A program made the translations under genes and the position numbers. A DNA stretch of 64,000 nucleotides from Streptomyces aurantiogriseus (lineage in GTDB: Bacteria > Actinomycetota > Actinomycetes > Streptomycetales > Streptomycetaceae), in the NCBI RefSeq assembly GCF_014649375.1, contig NZ_BMSX01000012.1, positions 124,001-188,000 on the forward strand. The letters run 5' to 3'. The notes below the pieces were generated by a model. That model was not told where the DNA came from. It did no database searches and worked only from the letters and a program-made list of their open reading frames with translations. Below, piece after piece: positions 8,325-16,788 of this stretch. Position 1 is the stretch's first letter; every line of letters begins with the position of its first letter.

Positions 8325-9206
8325 GTGACCACAGACACCGCGACCGACGTCTTCGAAGACCACCGCCCGCTCCTGCTGGGCGTCGCCTACCGCATGCTAG
8401 GGCGCGTCGCCGACGCGGAGGACGTGGTGCAGGACGCCTGGCTGCGCTGGTCGGCGGCCGACCGCGCCGACGTGCGGGAACCCCGCGCCTACTTGGTCCG
8501 CATCACCACCCGCCTCGCCCTCGACCGCCTCGCCCGCGTCAAGGCCCGCAACGAGGCGTACGTCGGCCCCTGGCTGCCCGAACCGTACGTCACCCACTTC
8601 GGCGACACCGTCCAGGACAGCGCCGAGCAGGCCGTACTGGCCGACTCCGTCTCCCTCGCCGTCCTCGTCGTCCTGGAGTCGCTGTCCCCGCTGGAGCGCG
8701 CGGTGTTCGTCCTGCGCGAGGCCTTCGGCTACCCGTACGCCGAGATCGCCACCGTCCTCGACCGGGCGGAGCCCGCGGTGCGCCAACTGGCCGGCCGCGC
8801 CCGCCGGCACGTCGAGGAGCGGCGCCCCCGCTACGAGGTCGACCCCGTCCAGCGTCGTGAGCTCACCGAGCGGTTCCTCGCCGCCGCGGCGGAGGGCGAC
8901 CTGGAGGGCCTGATGGCGCTGCTCGCTCCGGACGCCCGTCTCGTCGGCGACAGCGGCGGCAAGGCGAAGGCGCCGCTGCGGGTCCTGGAGAGCGCCGACC
9001 ATGTGGGCCGGTTCCTCGTCGGGGCGGCCCGCAAGAGCGTCCCGGACCTGTCCTTCCGCTTCCTGGAGGTCAACGGCGGCCTCGCCTTGCTGGCCCTGTC
9101 CGGGGACAAACCGGACGCCGTCTTCCAGCTCGACGTGGCCGAGGGCCGCGTCCAGGCCGTCTATGTCATTCGCAATCCCGACAAGCTGCGCACGCTGACC
9201 GCGTAG
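8325..9206 (+). CDS. ECF41-type RNA polymerase sigma factor with SnoaL-like C-terminal domain
   Basis: A 293-residue extracytoplasmic-function sigma factor. Region 2 is at about residues 8-75 (HRPLLLGVAYRMLGRVADAE) and region 4 at about 115-165 (LSPLERAVFVLREAFGYPYA). A C-terminal SnoaL/NTF2-like extension covers about 180-293. The linker motif WLPEP, a DSGGK motif and the terminal NPDKL motif are hallmarks of the ECF41 group, in which the C-terminal extension itself modulates activity instead of a separate anti-sigma factor. The usual ECF41 partner (a carboxymuconolactone decarboxylase or oxidoreductase) is not adjacent; the divergent hydrolase may be the target. It starts at GTG 8325. Confidence 0.92.
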   Translation: MTTDTATDVFEDHRPLLLGVAYRMLGRVADAEDVVQDAWLRWSAADRADVREPRAYLVRITTRLALDRLARVKARNEAYVGPWLPEPYVTHFGDTVQDSAEQAVLADSVSLAVLVVLESLSPLERAVFVLREAFGYPYAEIATVLDRAEPAVRQLAGRARRHVEERRPRYEVDPVQRRELTERFLAAAAEGDLEGLMALLAPDARLVGDSGGKAKAPLRVLESADHVGRFLVGAARKSVPDLSFRFLEVNGGLALLALSGDKPDAVFQLDVAEGRVQAVYVIRNPDKLRTLTA

Positions 9207-9225
9207 CGCCAACTCCGGTACCGCG

Positions 9226-9250
9226 GCCCCCGTTTCACGACGGGGGCTTT
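9226..9250 (+). terminator. Intrinsic terminator after the ECF41 sigma gene
   Basis: Arms GCCCCCGT (9226-9233) and ACGGGGGC (9240-9247), with a 6-nt loop followed by TTT, 20 bp after the stop codon. Confidence 0.83.
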
Positions 9251-9336
9251 GCCGTCATGTCGGGAAAACGGTCTCTTACGAACGCTTCGTGAACGCTTTT
9301 CTGTCCGGTGTCCCTCGGCGCCGCGAGGGTTCGAGG

Positions 9337-9352
9337 ATTGGTCTTGACCAAG
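9337..9352. promoter_or_regulatory. DasR-type (dre-like) operator upstream of the gntR gene
   Basis: ATTGGTCTTGACCAAG contains the 14-bp dyad TTGGTC-TT-GACCAA. It closely matches the known DasR-responsive element, an ACTGGTCTAGACCAGT-like dyad. It lies about 100 bp before the GTG start of a GntR/UTRA regulator of the same broad family, which suggests autoregulation or control by DasR itself. Confidence 0.68.
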
Positions 9353-9448
9353 GGTGGGGGCCGTCCTATCGTCGCAGAGAAGTACAACAACCTTTAATAA
9401 ACAAGGGCGCGAAAACGCCGCCGGACCACGGCGATTGCGGAGGACAGG

Positions 9449-10210
9449 GTGGGGACCACGCAACTGGAATCGGTGCCGGAACCGAAGTACTGGCATCTCA
9501 AGACCGTGCTCAGTGAGGCACTCGACTCGGAGTTCACCGTGGGCGAGATCCTGCCCAACGAGCGTGAACTGGCCGCCCGTTTCGGTGTCGCACGCGCCAC
9601 GCTCCGTCAGGCCCTGGAGCAGCTCGAACTGGAGGGGCGGCTGCAGCGCCGTCGCGGCGTCGGCACCACCGTCGCGCCGCCCCGCGTGGGCGTCGACGTG
9701 GGCACGGAGCGCAGGACCTGGCCGGGCGCCAGTGGTGACACGTGGCAGCTCGTCGACTGCACGGTGGACGCCCCGCCGGCGGCCGTCGCCGACGCCCTGG
9801 GCATCGACCGCGACGAGCCCGTGCACATCGTGCGCCGCTCGCGGGTGTCCCACGGCCGGCCCGTCGCCGCCGAGCTCCTCTACGTCCCGCAGTCGTCGGT
9901 GCCCGACCTGACCGCGATCGACGCCCCGTCCGGTACGGCACGCGCGCGTGCGGTGCTGCGCGAGCTGCAGCACCTGGCCCTGGAGGGGCAGGACCGTGCC
10001 GTGGAGCTGGGCTCGGCCCGCGCGGACGACGCGAAGGAACTCGACCGGCTGCCCGGTGCCCCGGTGCTCGTCGTCACGACCCGCTTCTTCGCCGAGGGCC
10101 GCACCGCTGCGCTCTCCGTCGCCACCTACCGCGCGGACACCTGCCGGCTGACGTTCGGCGCGTCGGGCGGTGTCGAGATCCACCACGGTCAGGAGCGCCA
10201 GGCGTCCTGA
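9449..10210 (+). CDS. GntR/HutC-family regulator with UTRA domain (DasR-like)
   Basis: A 253-residue protein with an N-terminal GntR winged helix (about residues 12-80; FTVGEILPNERELAARFGVA, RATLRQALEQLELEGRLQRR) and a UTRA effector domain (about 95-240). HutC/DasR-type regulators sense sugar phosphates or related small molecules and repress transport or catabolic genes. The N-terminal sequence PEPKYWHLKTVL resembles the PKYYRLKKHL-type start of DasR. GTG 9449 has GGAGGA at 9439-9444. The gene is monocistronic, with a dre-like dyad in its promoter and no transporter beside it, so its regulon is elsewhere. Confidence 0.9.
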   Translation: MGTTQLESVPEPKYWHLKTVLSEALDSEFTVGEILPNERELAARFGVARATLRQALEQLELEGRLQRRRGVGTTVAPPRVGVDVGTERRTWPGASGDTWQLVDCTVDAPPAAVADALGIDRDEPVHIVRRSRVSHGRPVAAELLYVPQSSVPDLTAIDAPSGTARARAVLRELQHLALEGQDRAVELGSARADDAKELDRLPGAPVLVVTTRFFAEGRTAALSVATYRADTCRLTFGASGGVEIHHGQERQAS

Positions 10211-10289
10211 GGCTCACCGGCCGGCTCAGCGATCCGTGGCGAACCGGTGGCAGGCCGTCACGTGCACGCCCGGCGTCCAGGCGACGTCG

Positions 10290-10430
10290 GGCACCCTCCT
10301 CAGTGAGGTCGCGATACCTCACCGACCAGCCTCAGGAGGGACGTGCCCCGAGGGCTGACGGCTCCCGCCATTGAGCACCAGGGCACGAAGGCGATGGGCT
10401 CACCTCCCTGAGCAGCACCAGGGATCACCA
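10290..10430. other. Densely structured intergenic region, possible RNA element or mobile-element relic
   Basis: There are four predicted hairpins in about 140 bp. CCCTCCT (10294-10300) pairs with AGGAGGG (10334-10340) around an inner GTGAGGT/ACCTCAC stem (10303-10309/10316-10322). GTGCCC (10343-10348) pairs with GGGCAC (10381-10386). TCCCTG (10405-10410) pairs with CAGGGA (10419-10424). The 332-bp gap has no credible gene; a 73-codon minus-strand frame overlaps it without a ribosome site. I do not recognise a known RNA family. Confidence 0.4.
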
Positions 10431-10499
10431 GCCCGATCAGCGACGCTCCTGAACGGTCTGCACCCAGCCACCGAGGCCGCGACCGAGCGCGCATGTCCG

Positions 10500-10536
10500 C
10501 CGCGCCCCGGAACTTCTCCACTTCTCCGGGGCGCGG
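10500..10536 (-). terminator. Hairpin terminator downstream of the ROK gene
   Basis: Perfect 12-bp arms (CCGCGCCCCGGA at 10500-10511 and its complement at 10525-10536) around a 13-nt loop, 7 bp past the ROK stop codon. Confidence 0.75.
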
Positions 10537-10542
10537 CGCGTT

Positions 10543-11715
10543 TCACGGACGCCCCACCGCCGAGCGCCCCGTCACCGTCGTCTCCACCGCGAAGAGTTGC
10601 TCCTCGACATGGTCGAGAGCCAGCCGCAACGCCCCCGTCGCCACGGCCGCCTCGCCGAGCAGTGACAGCGCCACCTTCGGCGGCCGCAGACAGTACCGCT
10701 CCAACTCCCGCCGCAGCGGCTCCAGTACGCCGTCCAGCCCGGCCGCCCAGCCGCCGACCACCACCAGCTCGGGGTCGAGGGCCAGCACCAGCGCGGCCAC
10801 GTCGTGGACGAGCCGCTGGAGGAAGCGGTCCACGGCCGCCCGGGCCCGCTGGTCACCTTCGCGCGCCTGCGCGAACACGTCGGCGACCGCCTGCTCGTCC
10901 AGCGGATGCAGTGGCTCGTCCGTCGTGGACAGCAGCGTCTCGGGGGTCACCTCCCGGCCCAGCAGGTGCAGCGCGCCGATCTCCCCGGCGGCCCCGCCGT
11001 ACCCGCGGTGCAGCCGGCCGCCGATCAGCGAACCGGCGCCGGGGCTCAGCCCCGCCAGCACGAACACGACGTCGTCGGACTCCGTGGCCGACCCCTTCCA
11101 GTGCTCGGCCACGGCCGCCGCGTTGGCGTCGTTCTCGACCAGCACCGGGCACTTGAAGGAGCGGCTCAGCCGCTCACCCAGCCGCAGCCCCGTCCACTCG
11201 GGCAGCGCCGTGCCCAGCCGTACGGTCCCGTCGGCCTCGACGATCCCGGGGGTGCCGACGCCCACGGCCCGCAGCGAGCTGCGCGCGACGCCCGCCCGGC
11301 GCAACAGTTCGGCGACCGCGGTACGCAGCCGCTCCAGCCGCTCGTCCGCCGGCGCCGTCTCGTCGACGTCCTTGGCCTGTGCGCCCAGCACCCGCCCGTC
11401 CAGGTCGGCGAGGAGCGCGGCCACCCGGTGCGCCCCGATCTCCAGGCCCAGCAGATGACCGGCCTCCGCACGGAACCGGAACCGCCGTGCCGGCCGCCCC
11501 TGCCGTCGGGCGACACTCTCGTCGGCTGCCTTCTCGACGACGAGCCCGGCCCCGATGAGATCCTCCACGACCCCCTCTACCGTCGGCCGGGACAGACCGG
11601 TCACCCCGGTGATCTCCGTCAGCGTCGCGCAGTCCGCCGCGCGCAGCGCGTGCAGCACCACCGCGGAGTTGATCCTTCGCAGCAGCGAGGGATCCCCGCC
11701 GGTCAGCCGTCCCAA
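10543..11715 (-). CDS. ROK family transcriptional regulator
   Basis: A 390-residue protein with an N-terminal MarR-like winged helix (about residues 8-70; LTEITGVTGLSRPTVEGVVE) and a ROK sugar-kinase-like domain (about 85-380; GVGTPGIVEADGTV, VENDANAAAVAEHW). ROK repressors sense sugars or sugar phosphates. The cysteine-rich zinc motif found in many ROK proteins (CxCGxxGC type) is absent; the equivalent stretch reads GEIGALHLLGREVT. I chose the TTG at 11715 because GGGAGGA sits just upstream and the resulting N-terminus matches the usual ROK start. The open frame continues to 11970 without a good ribosome site. Confidence 0.85.
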   Translation of the reverse strand: MGRLTGGDPSLLRRINSAVVLHALRAADCATLTEITGVTGLSRPTVEGVVEDLIGAGLVVEKAADESVARRQGRPARRFRFRAEAGHLLGLEIGAHRVAALLADLDGRVLGAQAKDVDETAPADERLERLRTAVAELLRRAGVARSSLRAVGVGTPGIVEADGTVRLGTALPEWTGLRLGERLSRSFKCPVLVENDANAAAVAEHWKGSATESDDVVFVLAGLSPGAGSLIGGRLHRGYGGAAGEIGALHLLGREVTPETLLSTTDEPLHPLDEQAVADVFAQAREGDQRARAAVDRFLQRLVHDVAALVLALDPELVVVGGWAAGLDGVLEPLRRELERYCLRPPKVALSLLGEAAVATGALRLALDHVEEQLFAVETTVTGRSAVGRP

Positions 11716-11974
11716 CGTCCGTCCTCCCAGCTCGTGGGCGTGTGGGGCGGATCGTACTCGGCGCGGCTCAGCCCGGCGAGTGCGGAATGGCCACGAAGGG
11801 ACTTCCGCTGCCGCCGGGTGCCGTGCGCGGTCGTGTGCCCCTCGCCGGATCGGCATGCCGCTGAGCCCCGGTGAGTGCCGCTGAGTGCCGCTGAGCGCCG
11901 CGCTGGGTCGGGCGTCCGGCCCCGGCTCGGCGCGCCGCAGGCGTCGCGCACCGGGGCAGGCCTCCCGCACCGGC

Positions 11975-12640
11975 TCAGCCCGCCCCCACGAACCCGGACT
12001 CGTACGCCGTGATCACCGCCTGCGTGCGGTCCCGCGCCCCCAGCTTCGCCAGCACCGCGCTCACATGCGACTTGACCGTCTCCGCCCCGACGACCAGCTG
12101 GGCGGCGATCTCCGCGTTCGACAGCCCGCGCGCCATCAGCCGCAGCACCTCGGCCTCCCGGTCGGTGAGCCGGGCCCGCTCCAGCACGTCCCGCGCCGCG
12201 CGGTTCCCCCGCTCCCCGTCGCCGTACTCGGCGGCGAGCCGCCGCACCGACGCCGGGAACAGCAGCGACTCGCCCTCGGCGACCAGCCGCACCGCGTGCA
12301 CGATCTCGGCGGGCCGGGCCCGCTTCAGCAGAAACCCGTCCGCGCCCGCGCGCAGCGCCTCGTACACGTACTCGTCGTTCTCGAAGGTCGTCACCACGAG
12401 GATCTTCGGCGGCTCCGCCACCGTCCGCAGCACCGCCCGCGTGGCCTCGATCCCGTCCATCAACGGCATCCGTACGTCCATGGCGACCACGTCCGGCCGC
12501 AGCTGCCGCACCAGCGGAATCACCGCCGCCCCGTCCGCCGCCTCCCCGACGACCTCGATGTCGGGCTGTGCCTCCAACACCGCCCGCAGACCCGCGCGGA
12601 CCAGGGGTTCGTCGTCGACGAGGAGTACGGTGACCGGCAT
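11975..12640 (-). CDS. Two-component response regulator, NarL/LuxR type
   Basis: A 221-residue protein. The receiver domain is at residues 1-120, with acidic pocket DDE, phospho-acceptor Asp in VVAMDVRMPLMDG, Thr in VTTF and Lys in FLLKRA. A LuxR helix-turn-helix follows (about 155-215; LTDREAEVLRLMARGLSNAE, VKSHVSAVLAKLGARDR). It is encoded 190 bp downstream of a cognate-type histidine kinase on the same strand and opposite an ABC exporter. In actinobacteria this arrangement usually means the pair controls the ABC transporter in response to envelope stress or antibiotics; that role is inferred. Confidence 0.93.
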   Translation of the reverse strand: MPVTVLLVDDEPLVRAGLRAVLEAQPDIEVVGEAADGAAVIPLVRQLRPDVVAMDVRMPLMDGIEATRAVLRTVAEPPKILVVTTFENDEYVYEALRAGADGFLLKRARPAEIVHAVRLVAEGESLLFPASVRRLAAEYGDGERGNRAARDVLERARLTDREAEVLRLMARGLSNAEIAAQLVVGAETVKSHVSAVLAKLGARDRTQAVITAYESGFVGAG

Positions 12641-12720
12641 CCGGCCAGCCTAGGGCCTCCCCGGCGGACCAAGACGCGGGGTCTGGCACGCACCTCTGCC
12701 GCGTTGTCGTCGGTTGCCGT

Positions 12721-12770
12721 CGGTTGCCGACTCCCCCACGCTCGGCTTCGCTCGCGCGGGGGCACCCCCA
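12721..12770. repeat. Dispersed-type GC hairpin in an intergenic gap
   Basis: Read on the minus strand, GGGGGTGCCCCCGCGCGAGC leads into GAAGCCGAGCGTGGGGGAG and folds into a stem of about nine pairs. I recall this hairpin word recurring in Streptomyces intergenic DNA. It sits between the kinase and its response regulator, beside a short direct repeat CGTCGGTTGC, and could separate the two transcripts. Confidence 0.5.
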
Positions 12771-12829
12771 TCGCCCCCGCAACAGGCGCCGCTGCTTTGC
12801 TCCGACCTGGTCCGCCGGGCAGGCCCGGA

Positions 12830-13984
12830 TCAGCGCAGCGGCAGCTCCGCACGCACCTGCCAGTCGCCCTCGTGCGGGCCGGTGTGCGCGTGGCCGCCGA
12901 GGAGCGCCGCGCGCTCGCGTATCCCGCGCAGACCGCTGCCCCGGCCGGGCCCGCGTATGTCGGCGGTGAGCGGATTGCGGACCTCGAGGGCGAGGGAGTC
13001 GTCCGCGACGTCGATGCGGACCCGGACCGGGACGGACCCCGCGTGCCGCAGCACGTTGGTCAGCGCCTCCTGGAGGATGCGGTAGCCCTCGCGGGAGACC
13101 GGGCCGGGCACGGCGTCCACGGGCCCCGACAGCTCGGCGTCGACCTTCGCCCCGGAGGCACGGGCGGACTCCAGCAGCCGGTCGGCGTGCGTGAGCGTCG
13201 GCCGAGTGCTGACCGGCTGCTCCGACTCGCGCAGGATGCCGAGGACGCGCTCCAGGTCCTCCAGGGCGGCCCGGCCCGTCTCCTCGATCGCGTCCAGGGC
13301 CCGGTCGGTGAACGCGGGATCTCCTGCCGCCCGTGCCGCGCCCGCCTGGACGACGGCGACGGTCAGCGCGTGACCGATGGAGTCGTGCAGCTCCCGCGCG
13401 ATGCGGTTGCGCTCCAGGAGCTGCTCCGTGCGCTCCTCCAGGGCGGCGAGCCGTTCGGCGGCGGACGGGCCGAGAAGCCGTCGCGCGAGGACCGTGACCA
13501 ACTCGCCCAGGCCGACGACGAGTCCGTACAACGCGAGGAGGGGAAGCGGCACCAGGAGGGCCGACCACCCTTTCGATGCCACGCCGGCGAGGCCGGGAAT
13601 GTCGTCGGGCACGCGCCCCCACGCGGTCGCGGCGAGCTCGAACGCGAGGATCGGCAGCCACACACAGCCGACCGCGACCACCGCCCCCAGCGCCATGCGC
13701 ACTTCCAGCCACAGCACCGTCCGCAGCCGGTCCCGCCAGGCCGTCGCCGGGGCCACGGAGAACCCCGCATCCGGCTCGCCGGGCGTCAGCAGCAGGTGCG
13801 CCTGCACCCCCTCACCCCTGCGCACCGCCGGGATCAGCCCGACCGGGATCAGCAGGAGCAGGGGCACCCACGGGCGCCTCGGGTCGATGTACATCCAGAC
13901 ACTCACGACCAGCACCGGCACCCACAGGTGCAGCAGTCGTGTGTACGTCGTCCCCCGCAGCAGCGGGCGCAGGAAGCGGCCCAT
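12830..13984 (-). CDS. Sensor histidine kinase (HisKA_3 type)
   Basis: A 384-residue kinase. The N-terminal part has about four hydrophobic membrane spans (within residues 10-185), then the HisKA_3 dimerisation box with the phospho-acceptor His in RIARELHDSIGHALTVAVVQ (about residue 205) and an HATPase_c domain (about 290-384; LQEALTNVLRHAG as N-box, GSGLRGIRERAALLGG as G-box). It is the partner of the downstream LuxR-type regulator. ATG 13984 is used because the longer frame runs antisense to the ABC transporter gene. It diverges from that ABC gene with about 108 bp between starts. Confidence 0.92.
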   Translation of the reverse strand: MGRFLRPLLRGTTYTRLLHLWVPVLVVSVWMYIDPRRPWVPLLLLIPVGLIPAVRRGEGVQAHLLLTPGEPDAGFSVAPATAWRDRLRTVLWLEVRMALGAVVAVGCVWLPILAFELAATAWGRVPDDIPGLAGVASKGWSALLVPLPLLALYGLVVGLGELVTVLARRLLGPSAAERLAALEERTEQLLERNRIARELHDSIGHALTVAVVQAGAARAAGDPAFTDRALDAIEETGRAALEDLERVLGILRESEQPVSTRPTLTHADRLLESARASGAKVDAELSGPVDAVPGPVSREGYRILQEALTNVLRHAGSVPVRVRIDVADDSLALEVRNPLTADIRGPGRGSGLRGIRERAALLGGHAHTGPHEGDWQVRAELPLR

Positions 13985-14092
13985 GCACCCATCGTGACAG
14001 CCGCCACTGACAACGGGCCTCCCCCGAGCGGGGGAGACGGACTCCACCGGCGGGGGAGGCCCGTGCACCGGGTCGGTCGCCAGGCTGGGGCC

Positions 14093-15013
14093 ATGAGCAG
14101 CATCGACCTCCGCGACCTCACCAAGGAGTACGGCCGCCGACGGGCCGTGGACGGACTCACCTTCCGCGTCCTGCCCGGCCGCGTCACCGGCTTCCTCGGC
14201 CCCAACGGCGCCGGCAAGTCCACCACGCTGCGCCTCCTCCTCGGCCTCGACCGCCCGACGTCCGGCACCGCCACCCTCGACGGCAGGGCCTACGCCACCC
14301 TGCGCGAACCCCTGCGGCACGTCGGCGCCCTGCTCGACGCGCAGGCCCCGCACGGCTCCCGCACCGGCCGCGACCACCTGCGCGCCCTGGCCGCGAGCAA
14401 CCGCATCCCCGTCCGCCGGGTCGACGAGGTGCTGGAGGAGACCGGGCTCGCCCCGGCCGCGCGCCGCCGGGTGAAGACGTACTCCCTGGGCATGCGCCAG
14501 CGACTGGGCATCGCCGCGGCCCTGCTCGGTGACCCCGAGGTGGTGGTGCTCGACGAACCGTCCAACGGCCTGGACCCCGAAGGCATCGTCTGGATCCGCG
14601 CGTTGCTGCGCCGACTGGCGGGGGAGGGGCGCACCGTGCTGGTCTCCAGCCATCTGATGAACGAGACCGCCTCCTTCGCCGACCACCTCGTCGTCCTCGG
14701 CCGGGGCCGCCTGCTGGCCGACACCCCCATGCGGGACTTCATCGACGCGCGCGTGCAGCCCCGCGTACGGATCCGCACCACCGACCCCACCGCCCTCGGC
14801 AAGGCCCTGGCCCGCCACGGCCACGACGCCGTCGTCCATGACGACGGGCACTGGACCGTGCACCACGCGCGCGTGGACGACATCGGCCGCCTCGCGTCCC
14901 AAGCCGAAGTCCCCCTGCTCGAACTGACCGCCGAGGAAGGCACGCTGGAGCAGGCCTACCTCGATCTGACCGCCGCCGACGCCGAGTTCGCGGCCCAGCC
15001 GCAGGAGGCCTGA
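14093..15013 (+). CDS. ABC transporter ATP-binding protein
   Basis: A 306-residue ATPase with Walker A (GFLGPNGAGKSTTLRL, about residues 36-50), signature YSLGMRQRLGIA, Walker B (VVVLDEPSNGLDPEG) and H-loop (LVSSHLMNE). The C-terminal extension of about 90 residues after the ATPase is typical of DrrA/CcmA-type exporters of drugs or lipids. It is followed 2 bp later by its permease and diverges from the two-component pair. ATG 14093 is used; the open frame upstream is antisense to the kinase gene. Confidence 0.93.
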   Translation: MSSIDLRDLTKEYGRRRAVDGLTFRVLPGRVTGFLGPNGAGKSTTLRLLLGLDRPTSGTATLDGRAYATLREPLRHVGALLDAQAPHGSRTGRDHLRALAASNRIPVRRVDEVLEETGLAPAARRRVKTYSLGMRQRLGIAAALLGDPEVVVLDEPSNGLDPEGIVWIRALLRRLAGEGRTVLVSSHLMNETASFADHLVVLGRGRLLADTPMRDFIDARVQPRVRIRTTDPTALGKALARHGHDAVVHDDGHWTVHHARVDDIGRLASQAEVPLLELTAEEGTLEQAYLDLTAADAEFAAQPQEA

Positions 15014-15015
15014 CC

Positions 15016-15738
15016 ATGGCATTCCAGCCCGCTCTCCACGCCGAGTGGATCAAGATCCGTACGCTGCGCTCGCAGATCGGCGGCCTGGGCGCGATCCTGC
15101 TCGCCACCGTCGCCTTCGCCACGCTCGCCGCCGCCGACACGGACGGCGAGGACTTCGATCCGCTCTTCTCCGCCTTCTTCGGCGTCAGCTTCGGGCAGAT
15201 CGCGGCGATCGCGTTCGGGACAACAGCCGTGGCGGCTGAGTTCCAGGGCGGCGCACTGAGGGTGTCACTGGCCGCGGTGCCGCAGCGTGGGCGCTGGTTC
15301 GCCGCGAAACTGACGGCGATCGCACTGCCGGTCCTGGCCGCCGGACTGACCACGGGCTTCGTGACCCTGGCGGTGGGCAGCGCGGTGCTGGGGGAGAAGG
15401 CCGACGGCTTCGGCACGGCCGACGGTCTGCGCGCCGCCGTCGGCTGCGGGATCTACCTCACGCTCATGTCCCTGCTCGCCGCCGGCCTGACGGCCGTCCT
15501 GCGCAGCGGAGTGGCCGCGCTCAGCATCCTCATCCCCTTCCTGCTGATCGTGTCCTTCGTCGTCGGCGACATGTCGGGCGGCATCGCGGACCTCCTGCCC
15601 GACCGGGCCGGCCAAGTGGTCCTGCACAGCACGCCGGACGGCGCCCTGGGGCCGTGGACCGGCCTGGCGGTGACCGCCCTGTGGACGGCGGCGGCGCTCG
15701 CCGCGGGGGCGTGGCGGATACGACGCCGGGACGCCTGA
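15016..15738 (+). CDS. ABC-2 type transporter permease
   Basis: A 240-residue integral membrane protein with about six hydrophobic helices (first near residues 17-40, last near 205-228) and a short cytoplasmic start FQPALHAEWIKIRTLRS, the usual opening of ABC-2 permeases. It starts 2 bp after the ATPase stop (TGACC ATG) and forms a translationally coupled two-gene exporter with it. The substrate is unknown; the adjacent two-component system suggests an inducible envelope-stress or drug exporter. Confidence 0.88.
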   Translation: MAFQPALHAEWIKIRTLRSQIGGLGAILLATVAFATLAAADTDGEDFDPLFSAFFGVSFGQIAAIAFGTTAVAAEFQGGALRVSLAAVPQRGRWFAAKLTAIALPVLAAGLTTGFVTLAVGSAVLGEKADGFGTADGLRAAVGCGIYLTLMSLLAAGLTAVLRSGVAALSILIPFLLIVSFVVGDMSGGIADLLPDRAGQVVLHSTPDGALGPWTGLAVTALWTAAALAAGAWRIRRRDA

Positions 15739-15795
15739 GCCGCCCGGTCCCTGACGCCCGGCCAATTGTCGGTGGCGGCCGGTTCACTGGATCAC

Positions 15796-16239
15796 ATGGA
15801 CATCGCGCGATGGCTCGACACCATCGACCTGCTGTGCACCCGGGACTTCCCCGCGGAGTACGGCAGGACGGACGTGGGCACGGGAGGTCCCGGTCATCTC
15901 GTCGCCGAGTTACAGACCAGCGACGACTTCTGGGAGGACGACGGGACACAGGGGGAGGAGACGGAGGCACAGTACGACGCCGACCGGGACGGTCTCACGG
16001 AGCGGCTGACCGACCGCTGGGGCCCACCGCACCGCATCAGCCTGGCGAGCATTCTGGAACGCTCCATGGACGGCGAGGACATACCCGAGCCCTGGGGTTC
16101 GCTCAGCGCGCACGTGCCGGACGTCCACCTGTGGCAACTGCCGGGCACGGCACGCTGGATGGCCCTGGGCGTCTCCCAGTGGGACAAGGAACTGCCGTTC
16201 CAGCTCCTCGCCGTCGTCACCGAGACGGCTCCCCCGTGA
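15796..16239 (+). CDS. Hypothetical protein, 147 aa
   Basis: An acidic soluble protein (MDIARWLDTIDLLCTRDFPA) with several Trp and Asp residues and no signal or membrane segment. I do not recognise the family. ATG 15796 is chosen over an in-frame TTG at 15766; neither has a clear ribosome site. Its 3' end overlaps the convergent glycosylase gene by 23 bp, which is unusual and may mean one of the two ends has shifted. Confidence 0.68.
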   Translation: MDIARWLDTIDLLCTRDFPAEYGRTDVGTGGPGHLVAELQTSDDFWEDDGTQGEETEAQYDADRDGLTERLTDRWGPPHRISLASILERSMDGEDIPEPWGSLSAHVPDVHLWQLPGTARWMALGVSQWDKELPFQLLAVVTETAPP

Positions 16240-16735
16240 CCGCCGGAGGCGTCTCCGCCGCCACCCGCAGCCGCGCGAACTCCTCCGCCATCGTCGCCGC
16301 CGTCCAATGGGCGTTGAGCCCACTGGGGTTCGGCAGTACCCACACGCGCGTGTCCCCGATGACCCGCTCCTGCGGGCCCACCCGGGCCCTGCGGTCGTCG
16401 AACGCGGCCCGGTAGGCGGTCACCCCCACCACCGCCAGCCAGCGGGGCCGCAGCCGGACCACCTTCTCCGCCAGCAGCCGCCCGCCCTCGCGGTACTCCT
16501 CCGCCGTCAGCTCGTCGGCCCGCGCGGTCGCCCGCGCCACCACGTTCGTGATGCCGAGCCCGTGCGACAGCAGCTCCCGCTGCTCGGCCGGCTTCATCAG
16601 CCTCGGCGTGAAACCGGACAGGTGCAGCACCGGCCAGAAACGGTTGCCCGGGCGGGCGAAGTGATGACCGGTCGCCGCCGTCATCAACCCCGGGTTGATG
16701 CCGCAGAACAGCACACGGAGACCGCCCGCGACCAC
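16217..16735 (-). CDS. mug: Mismatch-specific uracil/thymine DNA glycosylase (Mug/TDG-like)
   Basis: A protein of at least 172 residues with the Mug/TDG signatures FCGINPGL (water-activating Asn) and LPNPSGLNAHW (mismatch-wedge loop). The enzyme removes uracil or thymine from G mismatches. The GTG at 16735 gives VAGGLRVLFC, but homologues carry about 20 more residues in front, and here the reading frame continues upstream as LTRFTQAELEAARDRLVPDV. The only start candidate for that extension is a CTG at 16792, overlapping the purB stop and preceded by GGAG. Translation coupled to purB from this CTG is likely. Confidence 0.85.
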   Translation of the reverse strand: MVAGGLRVLFCGINPGLMTAATGHHFARPGNRFWPVLHLSGFTPRLMKPAEQRELLSHGLGITNVVARATARADELTAEEYREGGRLLAEKVVRLRPRWLAVVGVTAYRAAFDDRRARVGPQERVIGDTRVWVLPNPSGLNAHWTAATMAEEFARLRVAAETPPAVTGEPSR

Positions 16736-16788
16736 GTCCGGGACGAGCCGGTCGCGGGCGGCCTCCAGTTCCGCCTGGGTGAAGCGGG

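Noticed and set aside
10300..10521. 73-codon minus-strand frame over the structured region
   Set aside because: No ribosome site, overlaps the ROK terminator, and the DNA is better explained by hairpins.
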